DNA from: Aphrocallistes beatrix
Taxonomy: Eukaryota > Porifera > Hexactinellida > Sceptrulophora > Aphrocallistidae
Length of the DNA: 64,000 nt
Reading direction: 5' to 3'
Assembly: GCA_963281255.1 (NCBI GenBank)
Contig: OY725489.1
Coordinates: 620,001 to 684,000, forward strand
The notes beneath the pieces are model-generated. The model was not told the DNA's origin. It made no database searches and worked only from the letters and a program-made list of their open reading frames with translations. Below, piece after piece: positions 30,401-42,521 of the stretch; position 1 is the first letter of the stretch; each line of letters starts with the position of its first letter. Position numbers and translations under genes: made by a program.

Positions 30401-32508
30401 AGGTGTAAGAATGCGTACGAATGATAGTTTTTTCAATAAGAACGACTTCAGTTTAATAACTCGGTTAGACGTACTTTCTCCAATAAAGGAATTTTCTCCT
30501 ATCTGATGCATTTACATTCCTTTTTCTTAACATTTATGAATTCACAATTAGTTACTCTCCAAAATGTTACCTACCAATGACACAATGGGCGATTGTGATG
30601 TAATCTTATTCTGGCAACTAATGGAATGTATTTGCCAAAATGATTCCATTTCAGTTTTTTGTTTTAAGTATTTTGTTAAATAATTTTGTTACCAAAATCC
30701 ATCCATTCATAAAATGCCAATTTTAGGTTCGCATTCACAAGAGTCTGAATAGTGGCATTCAAAGTGTCCTCTTTTCCGCCACCTACGACGATCAGGTCAT
30801 GAAATTTGCCGGAACCATCATTCCTAATCCGACGATAATCAAACTGAAGCGAGAAGAAGAGAGCTTGGATAGCATCGCCCAATACTACATTAACTGCAAA
30901 GAGCAAGAGGACAAGTATCAATCACTCGCTAACATATACGCGTTCATTGATATAGGTAAGGATGGGGAATTGTGGGAATTTTAAACGATGTATCGAGGCG
31001 AAAACGTGCTTAACAATCCTTGGTAGCATTTGGGATTTTTCAATTTATAGGGGCATGCCTAATTTCCGGGACGGGACGGGACCGTTCCGGGAATTAGGTA
31101 TCTTAACCCGTCCCGTCCCCGGAAATTAGTTACCTTTTCTGTCCCGTCCCGGAGATTAGGCATGCCCAATTTATAGTAGTAACCCCAAACTTATATGGCT
31201 TCGCCATTGAAAATGGGTTAAACCGGAAATGACGCAACACATTCCTGTGGAAACGAAGGTTAATTTACATTGTTATTAAGATGGCCGCCGGATTGTCATC
31301 ACGGTTCAATTCACCATTGATCACTTTCTTAGACAAATTAATAACAAAATTCTGAGAAAAAACTCAATTTACTTCTTAAATCGATAATTCTTTCGATTTA
31401 CAAAACATAAATTTTGTGGCAACTAACTGATTCTGGTGGTAGAACCACAGTTTCCAAATGTGCTATCTCATCGACCGATTTGATCCGTTGCTTAGTTAGT
31501 CACCACGCTTAGTGTGTTGGTGGATGTCGACACCAAACCACCAAATTTTTCGAGCTTTGATTTAAGGTTAAATGGAACGAATCCTTTCTGGAACATCCGA
31601 CTTTCAAATGCTCAATTATTAGTTAGCTATTCTCATCCAATCTCGGTAGATAGCTATCTGGAAATATCAGAACTTTTCTGGAAAAATATTTTTAAAATTT
31701 TGCCTATCTCTTTCATTTTTAATCGAATAACTCGCATTAATTTAATTTATCTTTATTGTTAATTTAATGCTCCTATTCAAGGATATAAATAGTTTTAAAG
31801 TTTTGAATATCCTTTTTTCCACTAATTTGAGTCTCCAATTATAACAGATTTGAATGCAGAGAATCATTGTTTTATTACGTTATACAGATGCGTAGAATTA
31901 ATTGCAATTAAATGTACATAATTATTCAGCTAACCTCATTTTGACTACTGGAATCACGTTTGTTACTCAGCTATTTCCTGAAATAATTAACTTTGCGTTT
32001 ATCTGGAGCAAAATTCCTGATTATGCATCAGATTTCTCTCACGTAACCATTAATTTCAACGTGTGTAGGCCAAGCCATTGTATTTTGTCAAACGAGAAAA
32101 TCGGCGCACTTTCTCGCCGGAAAGATGACAAAGGACGGTCACGCCGTTGCCATCCTGTCCGGGGAGATGGACATCTCATCTCGAGTGGCAGTCCTGAACC
32201 GCTTCCGGGAGGGGAAAGACAAACTGCTCATCACAACCAACCTCTGTGCTAGGGGTCTGGACATAGAGCAGATAACCCTCGTTATTAACTACGATCTGCC
32301 ACTCGATATGATGGGCAACACGGACTATGAGACTTACCTCCACCGTATCGGACGGACGGGCAGATTCGGGAAGAAAGGGATCGCTATTAACTTCATCGAC
32401 GGGCCGGACAGTATGCAGCGGCTACAGATGATACAACAACATTTCGGACGGACAATCAAGCGACTTGAGAAAGACGATTACGAGCAATTAGAAAACATAG
32501 CCGTTTAG
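27431..32508 (+). CDS. DDX19: DEAD-box RNA helicase DDX19/Dbp5
   Basis: Five exons: 27431-27745, 28109-28501, 30087-30317, 30727-30955 and 32069-32508, with phases fitting throughout, give about 535 residues. Residues 1-105 are a Pro/Gly/Gln-rich extension not seen in vertebrate DDX19. The core follows: [14 protein letters not shown], the Q motif GFNKPSKIQ, motif [25 protein letters not shown], motif [10 protein letters not shown], the DDX19-typical ATQGHQDQ, motif [25 protein letters not shown], and motif [17 protein letters not shown]. It remodels mRNPs at the cytoplasmic face of the nuclear pore with Gle1 and InsP6, and also aids translation termination. Introns 2 and 4 are rich in MITEs. 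Exon 1 splices at GGAAAC|GTAAGT. Confidence 0.95.
28665..28807. mobile_element. hAT-type MITE in DDX19 intron 2
   Basis: A 143-bp element with ends CAGTGGTTCCCAACC and GGTTGAAAACCGCTG. The perfect 8-bp duplication ACATAGAC lies at 28657-28664 and 28808-28815. It is in opposite orientation to its relative at 21286-21440. Confidence 0.92.
28951..29340. mobile_element. Large foldback element in DDX19 intron 2
   Basis: Two arms of about 170 bp are inverted copies. The left arm runs from TGGTATTCTAAGG through TCAAATTAACCATGGATGTT to ACTTGTATGTTTTTCC. The right arm mirrors it from GGGAAAACATACAAGT to CCATGGTTAATTTGAC and AATACCAC. A loop of about 70 bp separates them. It would form a very stable hairpin in the pre-mRNA. 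No clear target-site duplication was found. Confidence 0.75.
29990..30060 (+). repeat. P1-related repeat in DDX19 intron 2
   Basis: It has GCTAACTCATTTTGGGCGGG, GGAAACCCTAAAAATG and CTATAAATAGAATTGACCCC. It matches the copies at 44131-44224, 55490-55560 and 62325-62430. The upstream end is incomplete. It lies directly before the acceptor of exon 3. Confidence 0.55.
31010..31265 (-). mobile_element. P1 element split by a hAT-type insertion
   Basis: A P1 copy in reverse orientation (from CCTTGGTAGCATTTGGG to CATTCCTGTGG) carries a 118-bp insert at 31050-31167. The insert has inverted ends GGGCATGCCTAATTTCCGGG, and the P1 sequence AATTTATA is duplicated on both sides (31042-31049 and 31168-31175). 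Intact P1 copies show the uninterrupted target, so the order of insertion is clear. Confidence 0.85.
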
Positions 32509-32664
32509 TCTGATCAGCTGATCCTTATAGGTCTAACTGAATGCTATTGAATAGTGATACTTTGTCTTGGTTTTTGTTATTAAAGTCATTTGTCTATTCC
32601 GATACTCGACGCACCCGTATGCTAACCACATCAACCAATTCCGAATCGAATCTCACTGCCTTAA

Positions 32665-32765
32665 CTGTAGAATGCCCAGCATTTATATGGCTTCAATGCC
32701 ATAGAAAATGGCTGGGAGACATCCGCGATATCGGGGACACTGTGTCCCCAGTGGGCATTCTACGG
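32665..32765. mobile_element. piggyBac-type MITE, TTAA target
   Basis: A 101-bp element. Inverted ends CTGTAGAATGCCCA / TGGGCATTCTACGG are flanked by TTAA on both sides (32661-32664, 32766-32769). It belongs to a different family from P1. Confidence 0.85.
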
Positions 32766-33607
32766 TTAAACGCAAATTCCACCCGAGTTTTCCCTGCTGG
32801 AAGCTAATAGATGCGTTTATTCTGCTACATCCTTGGTTATAGAACGCCTTTATTGTTCGTGAACTCTGCAAATTGAGAAATTGAGTGATTATAAAATTAA
32901 GAATACTCGGTCGCCGATAATATAGCTATCTTATGGAGTGATGTCAGAAGGTTTTTTTAAGATAGAGATCAAATCTGGGCGAAATGCAAGCGTTTAAGTA
33001 TCTCCGATATTTCGAATGCAGACATACACGTATCTCTACAAACTAATAAACAAATAAGATCTGACGACTTTAAAACTGTTTCACAATCGAATTTCTCAAA
33101 TTCTTCCCTTGGGTTTTAAGTAGTCAAATAGGAACTATACGGTTGACCTAGTCAACCGTTAACTTTTTAACACGTTCAGTAATCTTACTGATTTGCTTTG
33201 GAAACAGTTCTTAAGCAATAATAATTTTTGATTGTTCCACGTATTTTGATTGGATAATATAAGAATTTAAATCCGATTTTGTGTTCTTTCTTGAAACTCA
33301 TTGTCACTTGTTACGTATGCTTTCAAATCTTCGCCAATATTTATTATTTCGACTGAATTTGCTTGGTAACCCAAGTTATGTCAAGTTTTATTGATTTAAT
33401 TAACTTTAAAAGTGTCTAACCAAAGTTTGATTAAAATTCCCAAGTCAGTCAAATTTCTAGGAATAATCTTACTAATCTTGGTGACATTTCTGTTTTCTTC
33501 TTTCAATGTTTTCTTTAATTCTATTTTTATTTTTTTCTCTCCGTTTATTTCAACATCACGCTTTCACCTTAAAAGAGAATCAGGTCAGTTACCAAGTTGA
33601 TAGATAA

Positions 33608-33758
33608 AGTCGACTCCGCTTAATCGGGCCACTTTTGGTAGGACCGGAATAGCTCTCACACTGAAGCTAGTACCAAATATTTTCGGTTAATAGGGTTCTC
33701 CGCTTATCGGGTCAAAATCTCCTCTGACCGATGTGACCCTATTAAGCGGAGTCGACTG
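33608..33758. mobile_element. M1 MITE
   Basis: About 151 bp. The right end is intact (GCGGAGTCGACTG followed by TA). The left end starts AAGTCGACTCCGC with the first bases degraded. The internal sequence is as in other M1 copies. Confidence 0.8.
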
Positions 33759-35540
33759 TAGTTATTTAGTTAGCATGAATATCACTTTACATTCGTAATT
33801 ATTTACAGTCTTTCAATTTCAAATTCTTAAAGAAAGTAATGAATGTCACAAGCAGAGAGAGGGAAAAATTCAAAATTGTTAAGAAAGCTCACTTTCATGA
33901 TCTAATACATTTTTGATAAATCCTTTATGATCTAACAGAGTCATATGTGTTGTGCAATGCTGTGTGATTTCTATAATGGGAAATGTGATATCACGTGTCT
34001 ATTATGATACAAGGCAATTATCCCGTCATCTCACAACATCAATGAAAGCGATATTGCTTCATAGTTTCAAGAAGAGAACGGATTACAACCTGGTTACTTA
34101 AAAATTTCCATCCTAACAGGCTGTAAATACCCTCCACAATTCTCCTCAATGCACGTGTATTTGAACTAAAAACTAAGAATGATCTAAACCATTTCTGGAA
34201 ATCAAATGTGAAACACCTTCCCTGCCCAGGTGTATGTATTTTAGCCCACTTGTAACCAGAGATGGCTCAAAACTTATCCTCATCATCACCAATACGAATT
34301 CATAATGTCCTATATTACATATATAAACTTCTTCCAAAGAATATATTTGTATTTTTTTGCATAAAAGTTCTACAAACTATCTTTCTGAAGACAAAAGTAA
34401 GTAAACGATAGTTTGCAATATCCGTATTCTATTGTTATTAGAGAGGATGCAATTTTCAATTGATTTTCCACTGGAATGTTTGATTGATATTATAAAGCAA
34501 CCTTTAGTGCCAATTCAAAATATTTCATAGAATTTGGGGGGGTTTGTGTGATTATTTTTTTGATTGAATATAAATTATAGTTTACATATCTTATTTCCTT
34601 GAAATCTCATTCGGAAGTATGGTATAAGCCATGGATCCTTTCTTTCCAACATCTCCCATTGTGATTCCTTCCACGCTTCACTAAACCAAAGTAATATAAG
34701 GCCTCTGTATTGAGTTATTGTAGAAGTAGGCTGAAATGGAAGATTCCTGGAAGATATATTTTCAATTGAACGGTTTTTCCGTGGTGTAAGCGTCCACGTA
34801 GGCTAGCAGAATATATTTATCGTTAATATCGCATATGGATTATTCCTTATTATAATTTAGAAATATTATAGTGGCATTTCTGTAGAATTTTTTTTGTATA
34901 AATTAGTTTTTTGGAAATTCTGTTAACTCGACTTTGCTTAGTATATAAAAGAGTGAAAGAGAAAAATCCTTTCTTATTTTCATTCTGCAAACGTCCCTTT
35001 TCGGGGCATAATTTACATTGAAAATCTTAATACATTATTCCTAACGATCACATTGCACATGTCATACAATGCACAACTCGTAGAGATATTTCACTGCGCA
35101 ATACTTGATAATTTGTCCGCTAAGCAAATCCCTGGATTTTAGTAGTTAGTTTCTTGAATCACAATTTCATTCCAGGTGCTCCTACTCTTTGCTTGACTAT
35201 AAAAGAGTGCTTTTGAACCTAGATAGCATACACTGAAAGAAACTATATTACAAGTTAAGAGAATTTTAAGAAAATATTGACTAAACTTAAGGATACTCTG
35301 CTAAACGTAAGTGAATTATTTCTATTCAAGACATGTTGGTAGATCAAACAAGCGTGAAAGTAGATTTCTACGTGGTTGATGCCATTATGTAGAATCTTAT
35401 CAATGCTACAAATATGGGTTGAATTCATTTCTTTTTCCAATACCATAAAAAACAAATTCTACATTCAATTCGGTTACGTGTTAAAGTCATGAGCATATAA
35501 AGAGGCTTTAAAATTTATTTTATTATAGCTAAAAAGAGAA

Positions 35541-38058
35541 ATGGCAAAAGCAAATACAACGAATGGATCAGTCAAAACCCCAAAAACGCTGGGTGTCACC
35601 TCAGCGCTAAATTTAGACTTTCCAACAGAACATGAACTGAAAGCCACTCAGGAAATGGTGGATGCCATGCGGCCACACAAAGTTTTTGATACCACAGAGG
35701 GCTGCAGGCATCGGGTCAAAATCCTTGTTGAGTTAGAGAAAATGGCGAAAGAGTGGATTAAAGAAATGACACTTTTCCAAGGTAACTTAATTCATTTCTA
35801 AAAATAGAATAGACAAATTGGAATGGCAGACGAAATAATTCTAATTTACGTCGAAACACAGATAATTTATTCGATTAAATGTTCATGATTATCTTCAATT
35901 TGTCAAACCACCAATATAACCTCAGACTATCGGTGGCACAATAAGACGTTTACACCTCGAGTAATTATGAAACTTGATAAGCAACCACTTATTGCTGTTG
36001 TATCCTGATTAACACCAGACTGGAATCAATATCTTTGTCTGGATAAATTAAGTTAGATTTTTAAACGCCTGTCTATTCCATTTAGGAAGGTCTGAAGAAT
36101 ACGCCAAGGAGGTAGGGGGTAAGATCTACACCTTCGGGTCCTACCGACTAGGGGTACACACCCAGGGTGCAGATATAGACGCACTCTTGGTCGCGCCGAG
36201 GAACATCTCTCGCGAAGATGTTTTCACAAAGTTCGCTGAAAGATTGCGTACACATGACCACATTAAACACGTCAAGGTTATTGAAGACGCGTACGTCCCT
36301 GTGATTAAGATGGTTTTTTCCGGAATCGAAATGGATCTGACATATGCCAGACTTGCGCTGAAAACAGTTCCCAACAATTTGGACCTTCAAGTGAGTTCTC
36401 CTTAGCAACGGGTTAAGTGTAAAGGTATTTGATCAAGCCTTACGGACTGAACATATATGAAACCTGTCAAACTTTTGATTAATTAGCTCAAATTGTTTGA
36501 CAATTCTGTTTACCATCCAACATAATTACGTGCATCCAAATTCCATATCTCCTGATAAGGCTTCGATCATTCAGTTGAGACAGTTTATTACCATTGCTTT
36601 GTCTGATAGGACACAGAACTTCTGCGGAACTTGGATCCTCGCTGTATCCGCTCGCTCAACGGGTGCAGAGTGACTGACGCCATCCTGAGCTTGGTCCCGG
36701 ACGTGGACTACAAGGAGGCGTTCAAGTGCGCCCTCAGGATGATCAAGCTCTGGGCGCGCAACCGCGGGATCTACAGCAACGCCATGGGGTATTTGGGTGG
36801 GGTTTCCTGGGCCATCCTAGTGGCTCGAATCTGCCAGCTGTACCCGAACGCATGCGCTAGTACAATCGTGCACAAGTTCTTCCTCGTGTTGAACAAGTGG
36901 GCCTGGCCTAACCCAATCATGCTCAAGGTTTTCGACGAGAACGTGTTGAATATGCCCGTGTGGGATCCCCGGCAGAATGATCAAGACGGCTTACACAAAA
37001 TGCCCATCATAACGCCGGCCTACCCGCAGCAGAACACTACGTTCAACGTCAGGAAGTCCACTCTGTCCGTCATCAGAGAGGAGTTGGAGCGTGCGCTGAA
37101 GATTTCCATGTTCATTGACTCAGATAAATCGAAATGCAGTTGGGACGTCCTCTTCGAACCAGTGAACTTCTACCACAAGTACAAGCACTACATTATAGTG
37201 GAAGTGAAGACTGAGACGGAGCAGGATCTCCTGGAATGGCAGGGCCTGTTGGAGTCGATGATCCGGTTCCTGATCGAGAAGCTGGAGGCTTTTCCCATCA
37301 TAGACGTGGCCTGCGTCTACCCATCCCCTGTGAACCAAGATCAAGTCCCGAGTGAGAGTCCGAACGCTAATAAACTGGTCTTGAAGTCCTCATATTTCGT
37401 TGGACTCAGATTCCACAAGGTGGACAAGACAGAAATCCAGCTACAAGAGCCTATCAAACAGTTCATCGACCGTGTCAAAGAGAAGGCCCGTAAGAATAAG
37501 TTCAGTTTGACGCCTGACATCACAGCTCTCTACTTCAAACGCATCGAACTTAAAGAGAAGTACCCGAACATTGATCTCAAACGCAAGGACACTTACGCTC
37601 GTCTAATGAAGCTGTATTGCGATTTCTTCTCTTCGAATACTCAGCCACAACCCCACACGAAATCCCCAAGTCCCCCGAACAGTAACCCTCCTGTTTCTTC
37701 CAACCCAGACAGCCCCGCTGCCAAAGACGCCGCCGCACAATCCGGGGCTTCTCCCAAATCGAACGGAGCCTCACCTCCACTGGATGTGTCCATGCAGGAA
37801 GTGGTCGAGCTGACAGATACGGACAGTGTCGGAGGTTCTCAGATGGACTTGTCACAGACACGAGAGACCAAACGAAAGAACGACTCTTCCAATCTCTCAC
37901 AGGCAAAGAGGCGCCGCTCACAATCTCCAGATCCAGCCATCACACCCGAGCTAACGACCCCCTACGAGCTAGACAAGAAACCGCTCCAATTCAACCAGGA
38001 TCGGAAGGACATTGAAATTAAACTAATCCCAAGAAAAGGTGCGGTCGCATCATCTTGA
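35541..38058 (+). CDS. Canonical nuclear poly(A) polymerase (PAPOLA/PAPOLG type)
   Basis: Exons 35541-35781, 36086-36390 and 36610-38058 encode about 664 residues. The N-terminus reads LGVTSALNLDFPTEHELKAT. The nucleotidyltransferase core has FGSYRLGVHTQGADIDAL (GS at 98-99; catalytic Asp110 and Asp112) and GIEMDLTYARLAL (Asp164). It is followed by LDPRCIRSLNGCRVTD, LGGVSWAILVARICQLYPNA, HKFFLVLNKWAWPNPI and MPIITPAYPQQNTTFNV. The RNA-binding domain and a Ser/Pro-rich C-tail with basic KRKN and KRRR signals (likely NLS) follow. It adds poly(A) tails with CPSF in the nucleus. Exon 3 is 1,449 bases long, whereas vertebrate orthologues spread this over many exons, so introns were lost. Confidence 0.96.
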
Positions 38059-39730
38059 GGCTTGGAGGAATTAGTTTGAAAGTAAATTATTATTTTGTTC
38101 TTTAATCAACTCTCACAATCACTATATCAATTAATCCACACTTTGTTATCATTCTTACTGTTACTAAAGAATATGTACACTCTAGATACTGTTTTACTAC
38201 CTCTATGAAATTGAAATAACCTCTCTGCCTTTTTACCGCCGGCGGAACACAGTCATAGAATTGACCCCTGATTTTCAGGCATGCTTGCCAACTTAGAAAA
38301 TTTCCCTGGATTTTAACAGAAAATTCAAGTTAAACCATTTTAGAATTTTATTCGTTCATAATTAAATTCTGGGATTTTATTCGTTCATAATTAAATTCTG
38401 GGGGTTTTTCGACTCTCATTCATAAAAAGCGATTGATGGCACATAAATTGACTCAAAAAGGATTATCCAGGATACCGGGTTGGTTGGCAGGTATGGGGGG
38501 TTTTCGCTGGAGGAAATTATTGGGGTTGGGGCCAATTTCAGGCGAATTATCTTCTGATAATCAAGAATATACATCAGAGCATTCTAATTGCCCTTAATGA
38601 AAATCCTTCCTTTGATTTTATATAGTTTATATTGATATCAAATTGATTAATTTAAATATTTGAGTTTTTCTAATAAGGCCACATTGTTTGATCGGTATTT
38701 GAACTATAATCATATTTGATTCCAATTATAATCTGATTTAGAATTCTTTTTATGTTACTAGATCATCTGGTGCTGATACAACATCTCATTCAGCTGAATC
38801 AATCTTATTATTCACTTAGCAATTTGCTGATTCTTTGATGAATTCAAAAAACAAATTTAGTATTATAAAAGATAGTATTTTGGAGAAATTTCATAAAGTT
38901 TGGACACTTCTTGCAATCTGTGGTGACCACAAATTCTGTACAAAAGTGTGTTTAATAAAATTAAGGTTAAATCACAGTGTTGAGGTCAAAATTGAAAATT
39001 TGTTTAAAAAGACTACTTTCGGGCGGGAATTTCTTTGATTTTGTAGTGTACAACAAAAAATCCCACCAACCACCCTTTGGAGGCTTTTTACCTTAAATTA
39101 AGCGCGCATTTTAGGTAAAACAAAGCCTCATTTGGTGGGTTTTTGTTGCAAAACAATAAATTTCAACCTCATTCCTGTCCGAAAGTGGGCCTTTCTTTAC
39201 AAATTTGCAATTTTGACCTCGACGCAGTAATTTACCCTAAATCTTATTAATATTGCTTAAGTCCATATGTAATTGCATCTCATTTGATTTTCACACTTCA
39301 CGAATTTGATATTGGACTTTAGTTCCATCGGTTATATACATTTCACACCACTAACAACTCACAACTCAACACTAGATCTGATGAGCCTGTGTTAGAAATG
39401 TTGCGTTTGCCATGTGTATGAGAATTAGTAATATCCAAGGAAATCGTCATCCAGGGATTTATACCTAAAACCAAACTGATCAATTCAATTGCTTGGAAAA
39501 CCTTTCATATTATGCAACATATTAAACAGAACTAAATATCTATACGTAATTGATTCATTAAAAATATTCGACTCACTACTTTCATGCTTGCATAATTCCT
39601 ACGATTGACGTTAGGCGATACCACAACTGTTGTATAACATTACCATTGGACATTGATTCAACAATGTCGTTTGATAAAATAGGACATCTAAGATGGTCTT
39701 ACGTTATGTTATACGTTTGTGATCTAGCAC
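38059..39730. other. Intergenic region poly(A) polymerase to BRIX1
   Basis: No gene is seen. Two tandem copies of a unit of about 30 bp (ATTTTATTCGTTCATAATTA, then AATTCTGGG) lie at 38343-38403. The segment 39000-39230 (CACCCTTTGGAGGC, then CAAAGCCTCATTTGGTGGG) is a diverged, partly inverted repeat related to 23940-24180. Confidence 0.5.
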
Positions 39731-40630
39731 ATGGCTGGTAAGAGGAAGAATACTGAGAAAGCTGAACGATCTAAAAAACTGAAACATGAAAGTACTGACC
39801 TCCCTCCTCTCACCACAGCTGCTCTTCCTCCTAGAATAAGCAATCAGGAGCTGAAAACTCGGAAGGATAGTATCCTAAAAAAATGGACGAATCGAACACG
39901 GACTTTAGTATTCTCATCGCGGAATAACACTTTTCGTATTCGACACCTGATGCGAGATATTCTATCTCTACTGCCACACTCTAAAACGGATGTCAAGCTA
40001 GAAAAAAAGGATAATTTGAGTGTTATAAACGAAATTTGCGAGCTTAAAAACTGTAACAATTGCATTTACTTCGAAGTCCGTAAGCATACGGACATGTACT
40101 TGTGGATTTCGCGAGTGCCAGACGGTCCTAGCTTCAAATTTCTCGTTCAAAACCTCCACACCACGGATGAGTTAAAACTGAGCGGAAATTGCCTCAAAGG
40201 ATCCAGGCACATGCTCTGTTTCGATGACAGTTTCAAACAGGCGCCGTATCTTTCTCTATTGCAGGAATTGTTCACACAAATATTTTCTATTCCCAGATTT
40301 CACCCGAAAAGCAAACCCTTTGTCGATCACATTTTGAATTTTTCTTTCGCAGACAACAGAGTTTGGTTCCGGAATTATCAGATTCTAGACAAAGGCGCTT
40401 CTCTTCTAGAAATCGGTCCACGGTTTGTCTTGAACCTAATTCGAGTGTTTGGGGGCAGCTTTGAAGGAACAGTTCTCTACCATAACCCGAGCTACCTCTC
40501 TCCCAACCGATACAGGAGCAAACTGAAAGCTAAAAAGGCGATTGAGCATAGATTGAAGGTCGAAGCGAGCAAAGGGGAGAAGCAGCATAAAGCGGAACCA
40601 GAGCCTGATGATCCCTTAGATATCTTCTAG
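39731..40630 (+). CDS. BRIX1: Ribosome biogenesis protein BRX1 homologue
   Basis: A single-exon ORF of 299 residues. A basic N-terminus is followed by the Brix domain from about residue 55. It shows RTLVFSSRNNTFRIRHLMRD, LLPHSKTDVKLEKKDNL, INEICELKNCNNCIYFEVRK, PSFKFLVQNLHTTDELKLSG, NCLKGSRHML, IPRFHPKSKPFVDHIL and EIGPRFVLNLIRVFGGSFEG. These are specific for BRX1 rather than RPF2 or SSF1. It acts in the nucleolus on 60S precursor assembly. The C-terminal basic tail is about 50 residues shorter than in vertebrates. Only 249 bp separate it from the next gene. Confidence 0.95.
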   Translation: MAGKRKNTEKAERSKKLKHESTDLPPLTTAALPPRISNQELKTRKDSILKKWTNRTRTLVFSSRNNTFRIRHLMRDILSLLPHSKTDVKLEKKDNLSVINEICELKNCNNCIYFEVRKHTDMYLWISRVPDGPSFKFLVQNLHTTDELKLSGNCLKGSRHMLCFDDSFKQAPYLSLLQELFTQIFSIPRFHPKSKPFVDHILNFSFADNRVWFRNYQILDKGASLLEIGPRFVLNLIRVFGGSFEGTVLYHNPSYLSPNRYRSKLKAKKAIEHRLKVEASKGEKQHKAEPEPDDPLDIF

Positions 40631-40879
40631 CCTTTGTTCTCAAATTCATTTAGTTCTGTTTACGTATCTAATTTTAGTAGAGAATTTATATTATTAATTA
40701 ATTACATTCCTGAGCAAAGCAGTATTGAATGGTAGAGAATACTTGGATGGATTCTGGGAGCCTATCCATTCTTTTATTTAAAATTTTGATTATCTAATTT
40801 GGTTTTGTAAAGGTGAGACACAAAAAAAATATTTTTGAATTCCTAGAAGTTTCTTATTTTGCTATAATTACGAGGTCAG

Positions 40880-42280
40880 ATGGCTTATACCAAACCAAGC
40901 GAATTAGAAATGGCTGAAATCGAAGTCACCAAAATTGAATCGGACGAAACCCACGAGAATGAACGCAAAGAAAAGTTAGATTCGAAGGAATACGGCGAGA
41001 TAGTCTATCAGGCCGAAGAGAAGCAGGAGAGCAAACGGGAGAGGTCTTGGACCCGTCTGGGACTTCGGGATCGCGGGAAATCGGCGAAAACACTATCGGA
41101 CGAATGGTGGGAAGGGAAGAAGCCGTTCGAAATAAATGGTAAGAAAGTGCCCGTTTTCTTCATGAAGTGGTTCCTCTTTCTGAAGTACGAAGAGCCACCT
41201 AAACACATCAGCATCCTCCAGCAAACCGCCTGGGGCTGGCGGCCCCGGTTAAACTTCTGGTGCGTGCTTCCCATCCTAATCGCAACGGCCGCCTTCTTCA
41301 TCATCTTCGGCGTTCCGATGATTGTCTTCCAGATGCTTTTCGTTTTCAGGTTCGTGACTGAATATACGCACTGTCCAGCTGTCAACAGCTCAGCTGACCT
41401 GAGGAATTCTCTCCAGCAAATGCTGGCTTTAAGTTCTGTGATCAGACCGTGTGAAGCCACTGTCAACCTAACCACGGTCAACTTCACGACGTGTGAACAA
41501 TATGTGTCCGCTATTCCACTGTGTGTCCTAGCTCGTGTCAGGATTAACCACATCTGCTACTGCAGTGTGGCGCTCAATGTGGAGCAAGATCTCGAACCGC
41601 CGAGTTTCCTCTTCTACGAGTTGAATAACTTCTTCATCAGTCATCGCCGTTTCGCTCAGTCTTGGTTCGGGAGACATTTTGTCGGGGCTGATCCAACAGG
41701 GAGCACCCTTTCATGCGGGACATACACGAGAAGTCCGAACGGGTCCGTTTATTTCCCCTGTGGGATGGTGACAAATGCCTTTTTCAACGACACAATTACT
41801 CCACTCAATTTCAACTTCACTAAAAACGGGCTCAATTTCTGGCGTTATTTAGGTGACAAATTCGCGAACCCTTCCCCCCTAGCTCAAGAGGCGATCATAA
41901 ACGAGACAGCCTCGCCCCCCGCTTGGCCCTACCCCGTCTACCAACTCCCGGGAGGCGTGGAGAACCCAGATTTCGTCGCCTGGCATGCCACTTCCGCTTT
42001 TCCCAACTTCCGTAAACTCTACGGCGTCATCAACGGAAGGGTTTCAGCGGGTGTCTATAACTTCACGATTTCGTACAACTACCCCGTGACCTCCGTGAGC
42101 GCCAAGAAGTTCATCTCCGTCGGGACCACCGCCTGGATGGGAGGGGAACCCAGTGGCTTTCTGTCCTACTCTTACATCGTGCTCGGGGTTCTCATCGCTT
42201 TGACGACCATTTTTATAATTATTGTTCACTTTCCGTTGAAATTGCGGAATACGAAGAGTTTCCTTCAAAAGTCGCATTGA
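40880..42280 (+). CDS. CDC50/TMEM30-family flippase beta subunit
   Basis: A single-exon ORF of 466 residues; human TMEM30A has about 360. Residues 1-120 are a charged cytosolic extension, Glu/Lys-rich. TM1 lies at about 125-156 and TM2 at about 431-453. Between them is a large ectodomain with many N-glycosylation sequons. It keeps family motifs such as FYELNNFFISHRRFAQS, PCGMVTNAFFNDT, WPYPVYQLPGG, PDFVAWHATSAFPNFRKLYG, AGVYNFTISYNYPV and TTAWMGG. The protein escorts P4-ATPases out of the ER and is part of the phospholipid flippase. The start is the first ATG, but ATG at 40910 (MAEIEV) is an alternative. Confidence 0.93.
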   Translation: MAYTKPSELEMAEIEVTKIESDETHENERKEKLDSKEYGEIVYQAEEKQESKRERSWTRLGLRDRGKSAKTLSDEWWEGKKPFEINGKKVPVFFMKWFLFLKYEEPPKHISILQQTAWGWRPRLNFWCVLPILIATAAFFIIFGVPMIVFQMLFVFRFVTEYTHCPAVNSSADLRNSLQQMLALSSVIRPCEATVNLTTVNFTTCEQYVSAIPLCVLARVRINHICYCSVALNVEQDLEPPSFLFYELNNFFISHRRFAQSWFGRHFVGADPTGSTLSCGTYTRSPNGSVYFPCGMVTNAFFNDTITPLNFNFTKNGLNFWRYLGDKFANPSPLAQEAIINETASPPAWPYPVYQLPGGVENPDFVAWHATSAFPNFRKLYGVINGRVSAGVYNFTISYNYPVTSVSAKKFISVGTTAWMGGEPSGFLSYSYIVLGVLIALTTIFIIIVHFPLKLRNTKSFLQKSH

Positions 42281-42521
42281 GAGATTACTTTTTTGTTTGA
42301 TATTTGTGTGCTTAATATTTAGCCTCTTCATATTAACCCTTAACACCTTTGGGAGTATATTTTTTACTAGCGTTATATATTGTTGCTATTAGCCAATCCT
42401 TCAGAATTATTTTGATAGGAGTATTGTATTACAGGTGTGTAGGCTAGAGGTTAACAGGTCTATATGAATGGGGGTAGCTATTAATAGGAACATTGTACAT
42501 ATATTTAGACACATATAAGTA

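Larger units (their letters stand above)
32509..35540. other. Intergenic region DDX19 to poly(A) polymerase
   Basis: Three kilobases without a recognised gene. It holds two MITEs (32665-32765, 33608-33758). Just before the next gene, CATATAAAGAGG (TATAAA at 35496-35501) may be a TATA box. Alternatively TTTATTATAG at 35519-35528 may be the acceptor of a leader intron. Confidence 0.5.

Noticed and set aside
33412..33600. Hydrophobic 62-codon frame
   Set aside because: It begins at GTG in AT-rich DNA; hydrophobicity follows from T-rich codons.
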